Source: an uncultured Mycoplasmatota bacterium (GTDB taxonomy: Bacteria; Bacillota_I; Bacilli_A; RF39; UBA660). From it: 33,647 nt of DNA. Shown here piece after piece: positions 1 to 5,092 of this stretch; position 1 is the first letter of the stretch, and each line of letters starts with the position of its first letter. A program made the translations under genes and the position numbers. The notes under the pieces are model-generated. The model was not told where the DNA came from, did no database searches, and saw only the letters and a list, made by a program, of their open reading frames with translations. Location of the stretch: positions 1-33,647 of the forward strand of contig CAMOYX010000005.1 in the NCBI GenBank assembly GCA_946630615.1, in the 5' to 3' direction.

Positions 1-9
1 TTATCATAG

Positions 10-33
10 AAAAAGAGAATTTTTACATTCTCC
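10..33 (-). terminator. Intrinsic terminator of the 128-aa membrane gene
   Basis: Read on the minus strand, GAGAAT pairs with ATTCTC across a six-base loop and is followed by a T-rich run. It lies about 20 nt past the stop codon of the 56..442 gene. The intervening bases carry the TCGNAADATTAAG motif described in the findings. Confidence 0.7.
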
Positions 34-55
34 TAATATCTTAATCTTACGATAA

Positions 56-442
56 TTAATTATCAAATCCTTTTTTATTAATAAATAATAAATATATTAA
101 ACTTATAATTACACCAACCACTCCATAAACCGCATCTATTAAATCTACTGTATTTATAAATGGAAATATTGTTTCATAAATAAGATTTATACTTATTAGT
201 ACTAATCCAACTATTACAATAATCCAATATTTCTTTCTATAACATAATAATAAATATCCGATTAAAGTACACAACATTAAACTTATAGTAAAATTAGTTA
301 TATGTGAATTGATTTCTTTTGTTATTACAAAAACATTTTCATTAAATATATTAATCCATCTAATAATTCCTAATATAAAACACAATAAGAATATAAATAT
401 TACTGATATTGTTGTATTTGTTTTGACTTTTCTTATATCCAT
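56..442 (-). CDS. Small multi-pass membrane protein, unknown function
   Basis: A 128-aa hydrophobic protein with about four predicted membrane spans: residues ~12-30, ~48-66, ~72-90 and ~102-122. The short loops are Lys/Asn-rich. I do not recognise a family. The start follows an AGGAGTT ribosome site 4 nt before ATG. A TATAAT box lies about 40 nt upstream, and an own terminator follows, so it looks like a self-contained transcription unit. Its leader is nearly identical to that of the unrelated alkyltransferase-like gene at 2199..2672. It belongs to the accessory island downstream of secA. The coding call rests on the intact frame, good ribosome site and flanking signals; no function is proposed. 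Confidence 0.7.
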   Translation of the reverse strand: MDIRKVKTNTTISVIFIFLLCFILGIIRWINIFNENVFVITKEINSHITNFTISLMLCTLIGYLLLCYRKKYWIIVIVGLVLISINLIYETIFPFINTVDLIDAVYGVVGVIISLIYLLFINKKGFDN

Positions 443-488
443 TTTTAACTCCTCTACAAATTACCATTTATCTATTTTTTTAATTATA
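443..488 (-). promoter_or_regulatory. -10 box and leader, type 1 (shared with 2673..2723)
   Basis: TATAAT on the minus strand (483..488) is followed by a leader containing ATAGATAAATGGTAATTTGT and the ribosome site AGGAGTT. About 26 of 29 bases from ATAGAT to AGGAGTT match the leader of the gene starting at 2672. No good -35 is visible. Confidence 0.6.
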
Positions 489-533
489 ACATAAAACCTA
501 GTTATTTTTTTGACTTACTAATTGCAAAATTAC

Positions 534-562
534 TAAAAACAGATGAGATTTCTCTCATCTGT
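534..562 (-). terminator. Strong intrinsic terminator of traX-like gene
   Basis: A perfect 10-bp stem, ACAGATGAGA with TCTCATCTGT, has a four-base loop and is followed by a T-run on the minus strand. It is preceded by the TCGGAAGATTAAG motif after the stop codon of the 596..1321 gene. Confidence 0.85.
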
Positions 563-595
563 TAGTACGGAATATCTTAATCTTCCGAACAATCA

Positions 596-1321
596 TTATT
601 TAAAAATTATTGGTATATTTCCATATATTACTAATCTTATAATTCCTATAATAATTAAATGCAATGGATAATATATGTAAAATAAATATTTCAGATTTAC
701 TTTACCTCTTTCACCATTATATAAATATAATACTGGAATAGTTAAACAAGTAAACAATTGCAACAATCCATATACTTTATCTAGGAAAATAAAATAAACA
801 GTTGCATACATTAATGTTCCAAGCATCATCATTATCATTTGTTTTTTAAAATTGTCTCTATATTTATTCATAAATATTATTGAAAATACAGCTATACAAC
901 TCCAATCTGATGGAAATGTTATTACAAATATTAAAATCATTAATAACACTTTTAACTTTTCGTTTATCTCACTATCAAATATGGCAAGAAGTGCTACTGC
1001 CCAAGCAAGAGACCACATAACACTTGTTCCATTAAATATAGAGTTAGGTATAAAAGGTATACCAAATGCTAAACAGAAAGCAAAATGAGAAATAAATGCA
1101 AATAAAAATAATCTTATTAAATATTTTTTTAAATTATGGGTATGATTATACCCTTCTACGATGAAAAACCACATTATTGGAGCTGTTAATCTTCCAACAA
1201 TATGAAGTAACATTACATACCATATTTTTTGACATCCTGGAAATGCTAACCAAGTTAAATGATCTATTGTCATCGCAATTATTGCGATTAGCTTTAAATG
1301 ATTTGAATTTAATCTTTTCAT
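596..1321 (-). CDS. TraX family membrane protein
   Basis: A 241-aa polytopic membrane protein. The N-terminal signature (LKLIAIIAMTIDH, residues ~9-21, then a GRLTAPIMWFFIVEGY stretch) is typical of the TraX family, named after the F-plasmid pilin acetylase. Chromosomal Firmicutes members are common and mostly uncharacterised, with acyltransferase-3-like topology. Seven to nine hydrophobic segments fill the protein. The ORF track begins 28 codons earlier, but AAAGGTGAT sits directly before the ATG at 1321, and the upstream extension is unlike the family, so I use 1321. It has its own TATAAT box and its own terminator. The family call is good; a role in pilin modification or conjugation is not supported by any neighbour. 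Confidence 0.85.
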   Translation of the reverse strand: MKRLNSNHLKLIAIIAMTIDHLTWLAFPGCQKIWYVMLLHIVGRLTAPIMWFFIVEGYNHTHNLKKYLIRLFLFAFISHFAFCLAFGIPFIPNSIFNGTSVMWSLAWAVALLAIFDSEINEKLKVLLMILIFVITFPSDWSCIAVFSIIFMNKYRDNFKKQMIMMMLGTLMYATVYFIFLDKVYGLLQLFTCLTIPVLYLYNGERGKVNLKYLFYIYYPLHLIIIGIIRLVIYGNIPIIFK

Positions 1322-1342
1322 TTTATCACCTTTATAATTATA
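1322..1342 (-). promoter_or_regulatory. -10 box and short leader of traX-like gene
   Basis: TATAAT at 1337..1342 on the minus strand lies about 15 nt before the start codon, with AAAGGTGAT as ribosome site. The -35 is not clear. Transcription from here would give a leader of only about ten bases. Confidence 0.45.
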
Positions 1343-1368
1343 CCATACTTTTCTATAGTTTAGATTAA

Positions 1369-1387
1369 TCGCAAGATTACTATATCG
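1369..1387 (+). repeat. Inverted-orientation copy of the TCGNAAGATTA motif
   Basis: TCGCAAGATTACTATATCG on the plus strand matches most positions of the motif found on the minus strand at 32..52, 568..588 and 2158..2178. It lies between the traX-like and Nudix genes and is not associated with a terminator. Confidence 0.45.
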
Positions 1388-1419
1388 TGATTGAATTAGA
1401 TTCAAATTTACAAAAAAAC

Positions 1420-1438
1420 GTATCTAAACTGTATCTAA
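1420..1438. repeat. Tandem GTATCTAA pair, 11-bp period
   Basis: GTATCTAA occurs at 1420 and again at 1431, one helical turn apart. The same paired arrangement recurs at 3729 and 5018. It is preceded by AAAAAACG, which also precedes related sequences at 2768 and 3478. The pattern resembles arm-type binding sites of tyrosine recombinases, but that is inference. Confidence 0.5.
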
Positions 1439-1441
1439 AAC

Positions 1442-1465
1442 AAAAAAAATTGCAATAAATTGCAA
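1442..1465 (-). terminator. Intrinsic terminator of Nudix gene
   Basis: TTGCAA, a TTTA loop and TTGCAA, followed by eight T on the minus strand, about 15 nt past the stop of the Nudix gene. Confidence 0.75.
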
Positions 1466-1480
1466 CTTTTATGTAAGTTC

Positions 1481-2062
1481 TTATTTATGTCTTTTATTCA
1501 TATAACTAATATATGATTTTATTAAATCTGCATCCATTAAATTTTCAGGTACTTCTTCAGGATTAAAGAATCTTAATCTCTTAGTTTCAGAATCGCCTTT
1601 TAAATTAGAAGCATCTTCCATTGACACATCAGCTAAATATAATGACGTATTATTATAGACAATATCTCCATTCGGATAACTATTCTTTCTAGATTCTCCA
1701 GATAAAGTATCAATTAATTCAATTTCATTAGGATCAAGTTTAATTCCTGTTTCTTCAAAAGCTTCCCTTACTGCAGTGACTCTTAAATCTTCTCCTAAAT
1801 CTTGGCATCCACCAGGAAGGCCCCATTTATCTCTATCAGTTCTTTCTTGTAAAAGAATTTGACCATTTTCATTTCTTATAATAATAGCCGCACCTGTTTG
1901 AATAAATGGTATGTGACTAATTCTATCATCTAAAGCCATTCTAAATAGAACAGGGTAACCGCCATATTTGGCACTTAACTCCAATAATTGTTGTTCATCC
2001 AAGCTTAATATCAAATTTACAAATTCTTCGTGAGTATATTCTCTCATTTTTTTAAAGTTCAT
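1481..2062 (-). CDS. Nudix hydrolase with N-terminal helical extension
   Basis: A 193-aa protein with a complete Nudix box: G-x5-E-x7-REAFEETGI around residues 84-107 (GCQDLGEDL then REAFEETGI). The acidic residues that bind the metal in this family are present. About 55 residues precede the Nudix fold (EFVNLILSLDEQ...), an arrangement seen in many Firmicutes Nudix proteins annotated only as NUDIX domain. It should cleave a nucleoside diphosphate linked to another moiety; the substrate cannot be read from sequence. The start at 2062 follows AGGAGTTGATATA. The promoter/leader is almost identical to that of the gene at 2784..3344, although the proteins are unrelated. Confidence 0.9.
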   Translation of the reverse strand: MNFKKMREYTHEEFVNLILSLDEQQLLELSAKYGGYPVLFRMALDDRISHIPFIQTGAAIIIRNENGQILLQERTDRDKWGLPGGCQDLGEDLRVTAVREAFEETGIKLDPNEIELIDTLSGESRKNSYPNGDIVYNNTSLYLADVSMEDASNLKGDSETKRLRFFNPEEVPENLMDADLIKSYISYMNKRHK

Positions 2063-2087
2063 TATATCAACTCCTAGATCAATTATA
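2063..2087 (-). promoter_or_regulatory. -10 box and leader, type 2 (shared with 3345..3369)
   Basis: TATAAT (2082..2087, minus strand) followed by TGATCTAGGAGTTGATATA and the start codon. The only difference from the leader at 3345..3369 over this span is one base (C versus A). Confidence 0.65.
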
Positions 2088-2126
2088 TCATGCCCTCTTA
2101 ATTAATTCATTCTGAAGTAGGAAATT

Positions 2127-2149
2127 AAAAAAGTAGGACCTCTCCTACC
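2127..2149 (-). terminator. Intrinsic terminator of the alkyltransferase-like gene
   Basis: On the minus strand GTAGGA, a GAGG loop and TCCTAC, then six T. It follows the TCGCAATATTAAG motif and lies about 50 nt past the stop codon at 2199. Confidence 0.8.
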
Positions 2150-2198
2150 TTGAAACTCAGAATAACTTAATATTGCGATTATTTAAATAAATTGTAAT

Positions 2199-2672
2199 TT
2201 ATAGTTCTATCAAACTTTTTTCAAAATCTTTAACATAGTATTTTATATTTTTTGTACCTTTTGAAATAATTGTATGTCCTTCTTCTTCAAGTAATCTTTT
2301 TTGTAGTTCTATTGCTTCTGGATATTTAACATTTAATTCTCCATCTGATTTTAATGTTCTCCAATATGGTGTAATATTTTTATCTCTTTGATAACTAGCC
2401 CATGCACAAATGTTTACAAAGATTCCACAAGTTAGCGGACAAGTAATATCAGTTTTATATTTTTTTGCAATTGCTTTTCTTAATGCATCAATAGTTATAA
2501 GTTTACCTTTTGGTACCTTTTTCATTAATTCATCATAATCAATTGGAGGAGCAATAACCATTGTCTTTCCTCCCCATTTTTTTGATGCTTCATTATCTAA
2601 TTCCACTATTTTAGGCATATCTTTACTATTGTTCATTTTAGCATTAAAATCTTTTTTATTTTCATTAGACAT
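2199..2672 (-). CDS. MGMT-family (alkyltransferase-like) DNA-binding protein, active Cys not evident
   Basis: A 157-aa protein. Residues ~45-130 resemble the C-terminal DNA-binding domain of O6-alkylguanine-DNA methyltransferases: a helix (TIDALRKAIAKKY), then PLTCGIFVNI, then ITPYWRTLKSDGELN. In true MGMTs the last region holds the PCHR acceptor cysteine. Here the corresponding stretch reads PYWR, so methyl transfer is unlikely, as in alkyltransferase-like proteins that flag lesions for other repair. Two other cysteines (CPLTC) lie upstream in the fold. The first ~35 residues are polar and probably disordered. This is a family-level inference from remembered relatives annotated as MGMT family protein; alkylation sensing is not shown. 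It is a single-gene unit with its own promoter and terminator. Confidence 0.65.
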   Translation of the reverse strand: MSNENKKDFNAKMNNSKDMPKIVELDNEASKKWGGKTMVIAPPIDYDELMKKVPKGKLITIDALRKAIAKKYKTDITCPLTCGIFVNICAWASYQRDKNITPYWRTLKSDGELNVKYPEAIELQKRLLEEEGHTIISKGTKNIKYYVKDFEKSLIEL

Positions 2673-2723
2673 TTTACTTCAACTCCTAAACAAATTACTA
2701 TTTATCTATCAGTTCTAATTATA
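2673..2723 (-). promoter_or_regulatory. -10 box and leader, type 1 (shared with 443..488)
   Basis: TATAAT (2718..2723, minus strand), then ATAGATAAATAGTAATTTGT and AGGAGTT before ATG. It shares the type 1 module with the membrane-protein gene at 56..442. Confidence 0.6.
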
Positions 2724-2783
2724 TTATATTTTTAAGTATATTTTTTATTGATTTGATTGGAATATCAAAAAACGTATGTAGAA

Positions 2784-3344
2784 CTAATTTTTAAATTCTT
2801 TTTTAATTTCAATTAGTATGTTTTTATATTTTTCATATAAACCATAATTATTATCATTTATGTCTTTTTTGCCAAACTCTATATAGTCTTCTAAAAATTC
2901 ATCTATTGTATCTTTATTTACTTTATCTTTAATAAGCTCCATACATACTTTTTCGAAACCTCTTATTGCTAATATAGCTAAAACATCATGATAAGTTTTT
3001 TCTGGTATGTTTGATTTTTTATATAAATCCATTACAAGTTCTTCTGTTAAAGGTACTGGATTTTTAACTATAATTTTATTAGTTCTATATATTCCATCCG
3101 GAGTAAACGTACCTGGGCATTTAATAACTTCTGCATCAGGAGGTAACTCAACATCATATAAAGTATCTCCTCGTCTAATCCATCTTATTATACTTTCATA
3201 TGTTGAGAAATTTATTCCTTTAATAGTATCTAAAGTTTTAGCATTAGAATCCCACTCATCACTTATATTAACTTCATTAAGCTTAAATTTTTTACCGCTA
3301 GCATTTGATATATCTTTATCCATTACTCTTACATATTTAGTCAT
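2784..3344 (-). CDS. Unnamed conserved family (KFKLNEVN...RGDTLYDVELP), unknown function
   Basis: A soluble 186-aa protein. The N-terminal half has a compact beta-rich look: KFKLNEVNISDEWD, FSTYESIIRWIRRGDTLYDVELPPDAEVIK, IYRTNKIIVKNP. The C-terminal half is alpha-helical (EKTYHDVLAILAIRGFEKVCMELI...). I recall the same block order in hypothetical proteins of Firmicutes and phages but cannot name the family. The start follows AGGAGTTGATATA. The leader is shared with the Nudix gene. No clear terminator follows; 7 nt past the stop is an AAAAAACGTATGTA element (plus strand, 2767..2780) related to the GTATCTAA repeats. No function is proposed. Confidence 0.7.
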   Translation of the reverse strand: MTKYVRVMDKDISNASGKKFKLNEVNISDEWDSNAKTLDTIKGINFSTYESIIRWIRRGDTLYDVELPPDAEVIKCPGTFTPDGIYRTNKIIVKNPVPLTEELVMDLYKKSNIPEKTYHDVLAILAIRGFEKVCMELIKDKVNKDTIDEFLEDYIEFGKKDINDNNYGLYEKYKNILIEIKKEFKN

Positions 3345-3369
3345 TATATCAACTCCTATATCAATTATA
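3345..3369 (-). promoter_or_regulatory. -10 box and leader, type 2 (shared with 2063..2087)
   Basis: TATAAT (3364..3369, minus strand) followed by TGATATAGGAGTTGATATA and ATG. Just upstream, at 3385..3404, is an inverted repeat, TGTCAT then ATGACA with an 8-base spacer, which could be an operator or a relic hairpin. Confidence 0.6.
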
Positions 3370-3466
3370 CAATAAATTAACCACTGTCATTATGGGTTAT
3401 GACACTTTTATATTTTTTCCTTATAAATCAAGGAATTGAGAACATCAATTTGATTTTAAATACGTT

Positions 3467-3492
3467 TTAGATACTCAAAAAAACGTATCTAA
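3467..3492. repeat. Inverted TTAGATAC / GTATCTAA pair
   Basis: TTAGATAC (3467..3474) faces GTATCTAA (3485..3492) across ten A-rich bases. It is the only inverted arrangement of this motif in the island; the other three are direct pairs. Confidence 0.45.
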
Positions 3493-3517
3493 TGATGATT
3501 GATTTAATTTCAGGTAT

Positions 3518-3547
3518 AAAAAAAGCCTTATTAACAAGGCTTTTTTT
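3518..3547 (-). terminator. Terminator directly behind the secA-tail remnant
   Basis: GCCTT and AAGGC pair around TATTAACA-like loop bases, with long A and T runs on both sides, so it could act in both directions. Read on the minus strand it starts right at the stop codon of the secA-tail remnant, as expected of an original secA terminator. Confidence 0.8.
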
Positions 3548-3608
3548 ACTTACCACAACATTGTTTATATTTTTTACCACTGCCACATAGCGTCAGAGCG
3601 TTTAATAT
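3546..3608 (-). pseudogene. Remnant of a secA 3' end (SEC-C zinc tail)
   Basis: On the minus strand this reads NALTLCGSGKKYKQCCGK and a stop. The last 13 residues plus the stop are identical to the C-terminus of the functional SecA at 5093, and the position before them (N-x-L-x-x-C) still aligns with NDLCPC, with the first cysteine lost. At DNA level the two copies differ at nearly every third position. The relic uses A/T-ending codons (AAA, CAA, TGT) where the functional copy uses AAG, CAG and TGC. It therefore is a diverged homologue, not a recent tandem copy. No start codon or longer frame precedes it. The simplest reading is a displaced native secA end. Confidence 0.75.
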
Positions 3609-3712
3609 TTCAGTCACTATTTTTCACGATTCTTCACTAAACCTTTATACTTTCCCACTTTTATTCATTTTGTATCACTCTTTTTAATGTGAAGAAAAGT
3701 GATGAAGAATGA

Positions 3713-3736
3713 AAAAAAGATACCTATTGGTATCTA
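3713..3736 (-). terminator. Intrinsic terminator of the kinase pair
   Basis: On the minus strand GATACC, an AATA loop and GGTATC, followed by seven T. One arm overlaps the GGTATCTAA repeat, so the repeat doubles as part of the terminator. Confidence 0.8.
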
Positions 3737-3751
3737 AAAAGGTATCTAATT
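3729..3751. repeat. Tandem GGTATCTAA pair, island copy 2
   Basis: GGTATCTAA at 3729 and 3741, ending in TAATT. Apart from one extra A in the spacer it is identical to the copy at 5018..5039. The two copies flank the two kinase-like genes as direct repeats. Confidence 0.6.
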
Positions 3752-4298
3752 AATTCAAAATTTTGTTTAATAAATTGTTCAATACTTCTTTTCTTTCATC
3801 ACCTGATTTAGTATCTACTAAAGTCACATTGTATTTATCACATTCTTCTACAAGCATTTTATTTCTATCAAAAAATCTATCTACACAACTATTTAAGTAT
3901 TCTTCATTAACTTGTGCTATCCAATCAGTTGGTTTTGCATAGTGAACTACATTGTATTTTATTTCCTCTTTTGTACATTCAGGATATGCTAAGAAGTATA
4001 CTTCTACTTTATTCTTATTTTGTAATTTATCAATATCAGCAGGCAAATAATCATACATATCTATAACTATATTAATATCTTCATTTTCTGATTCATTTAT
4101 TGCTTCATTAACTACAGATTCAAAATAATTGAATTTCTTTTCTTCACTTAAATCATCAAAATTAATATTTAATCCATCTTCTATATATGTATTTAATAAA
4201 TCAAACGATATTCTATTAAATCCTTCTTTTTGAAGCATGTAAGCTAGTGTTGTTTTTCCACTCCTTGCATTACCTCCTAATATTACTACTTTTGCCAT
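3750..4298 (-). CDS. P-loop nucleotide/nucleoside kinase-like protein
   Basis: A 182-aa single-domain P-loop protein. The Walker A motif GGNARSGKTT sits at residues ~8-17. A hydrophobic strand ending in D (INIVIDMYDY, ~75-84) is a candidate Walker B. EVYFLAYPECTKEEI and a basic HYAKPTDW segment resemble lid regions of adenylate or shikimate kinase-like enzymes. It probably phosphorylates a small molecule; the substrate is unknown. The start follows AAGGTG. It overlaps the end of the upstream kinase-like gene by 29 nt, so the two are translated from one mRNA and may work together. Codon use matches the host. It lies inside the segment bounded by the two secA ends. Confidence 0.75.
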   Translation of the reverse strand: MAKVVILGGNARSGKTTLAYMLQKEGFNRISFDLLNTYIEDGLNINFDDLSEEKKFNYFESVVNEAINESENEDINIVIDMYDYLPADIDKLQNKNKVEVYFLAYPECTKEEIKYNVVHYAKPTDWIAQVNEEYLNSCVDRFFDRNKMLVEECDKYNVTLVDTKSGDERKEVLNNLLNKILN

Positions 4299-4932
4299 TT
4301 ATAACACCTTCCATTCTATATGATCCTGTAAGTGATTCTATTATATATATTGGTATGTCATAATTACTAAATGTACTTATGACATCTTCTTTATGTTTTT
4401 CCTGTTTTAAAGGAATAGTTTTAATTAATCTTTCTTTTTCATCTTCATTATCTAGTTCTTTAAACCAGGTTTTACTTTCTATCCTTCTTTTTAATTCTTC
4501 TTCATTTGTTACCTGTAAAACAAATGCTTCTATTCTTAAATTTTCTAATCCAGAATATTTATTTAAAAAGTTGCCTATTATATTACCTCTTTTAAGATTC
4601 ATATCATTTACTTGGCCTTTGATTAATAAAATATCATTATTGCTTTTAATAAAATTATCTGTATCATACATGATTCCAGTTCTTCTTTGAAGTGCCTCTT
4701 TTTTATTAAAATATAAGTTATCTTCTTCGATTAATGAATCATCATAATATGTATTATCTTCTATGGTTCCATAATCACTATTTCTATCTTCTAGAGTTAT
4801 TTCACTAATACTTATTTTTTTACCACTCATATTAAATATATTTAAAGTATTAATATCTCTATTATAAAGATTATTAATTAGAGTAATTTTTCCTGTTGCT
4901 GATTCACCAAATATCCATATTATTCTTTTCAT
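4270..4932 (-). CDS. P-loop NTPase, kinase-like, with degenerate Walker A
   Basis: A 220-aa protein beginning MKRIIWIFGESATGKITL. The phosphate-binding loop has the GxxxxGK core, but the usual Thr/Ser after Lys is Ile, with Thr next; this may weaken Mg binding. NNDILLIKGQVND (~105-117) looks like a Walker B-type strand, and the C-terminal part (VLQVTNEEELKRRI...) is helical like guanylate or adenylate kinase lids. The ORF track starts 23 codons earlier, inside a terminator-like hairpin. The ATG at 4932 has GGAAGTG just upstream and starts directly with the beta-1/P-loop unit, so I choose it. It is the first gene of a two-gene operon. Confidence 0.7.
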   Translation of the reverse strand: MKRIIWIFGESATGKITLINNLYNRDINTLNIFNMSGKKISISEITLEDRNSDYGTIEDNTYYDDSLIEEDNLYFNKKEALQRRTGIMYDTDNFIKSNNDILLIKGQVNDMNLKRGNIIGNFLNKYSGLENLRIEAFVLQVTNEEELKRRIESKTWFKELDNEDEKERLIKTIPLKQEKHKEDVISTFSNYDIPIYIIESLTGSYRMEGVINGKSSNIRR

Positions 4933-4989
4933 TTTTTCACTTCCAATGCCTTTGAGTTCTTTAACTAAATTATATAATATTTTTGTAAG

Positions 4990-5014
4990 CAAAAAGACCA
5001 TTTCTGGTCTTTTT
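4990..5014 (-). terminator. Bidirectional hairpin between secA and the kinase pair
   Basis: AAAAAGACC and GGTCTTTTT form a nine-pair stem around six bases. It is the first terminator downstream of the functional secA stop, about 80 nt away. Confidence 0.75.
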
Positions 5015-5017
5015 CAG

Positions 5018-5039
5018 GGTATCTAAAAGGTATCTAATT
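5018..5039. repeat. Tandem GGTATCTAA pair, island copy 1
   Basis: GGTATCTAA at 5018 and 5029, followed by TT. It is the secA-proximal boundary of the kinase segment and matches the copy at 3729..3751 apart from one inserted A there. Confidence 0.6.
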
Positions 5040-5092
5040 CACGTTTTTTCACTTTTTCTCACTTATCAATCTTCTAAAACCCTTGATTTTAC

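Larger units (their letters stand above)
3370..3749. other. Gene-free stretch with relic secA end, two terminators and GTATCTAA repeats
   Basis: This roughly 400-base gap has no plausible intact gene. It holds an inverted repeat (3385..3404), an inverted TTAGATAC/GTATCTAA pair (3467..3492), an intrinsic terminator (3518..3547), a remnant of a secA 3' end (3546..3608), and the terminator plus tandem GGTATCTAA repeat behind the kinase pair. The density of signals suggests a recombination junction. Confidence 0.6.

Noticed and set aside
852-1088. Plus-strand ORFs inside traX, such as 852..1088 and 1177..1368
   Set aside because: They lie antisense in a clear TraX frame, lack ribosome sites and encode no recognisable domain.
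3546-3608. The SEC-C tail remnant as a real small protein gene
   Set aside because: There is no start codon with a ribosome site in frame, one zinc cysteine is lost, and only the last 13 residues plus a few upstream match SecA.
4933-5001. N-terminal extension of the upstream kinase-like protein
   Set aside because: It begins inside a terminator hairpin and has no ribosome site, whereas the ATG at 4932 has GGAAGTG and begins at the P-loop fold.
32-5039. A CRISPR array or integron attC array in the island
   Set aside because: Repeats are too few and irregularly spaced for CRISPR, with genes rather than spacers between them, and there are no cas genes. No GTTRRRY/RYYYAAC sites or integron integrase are seen.
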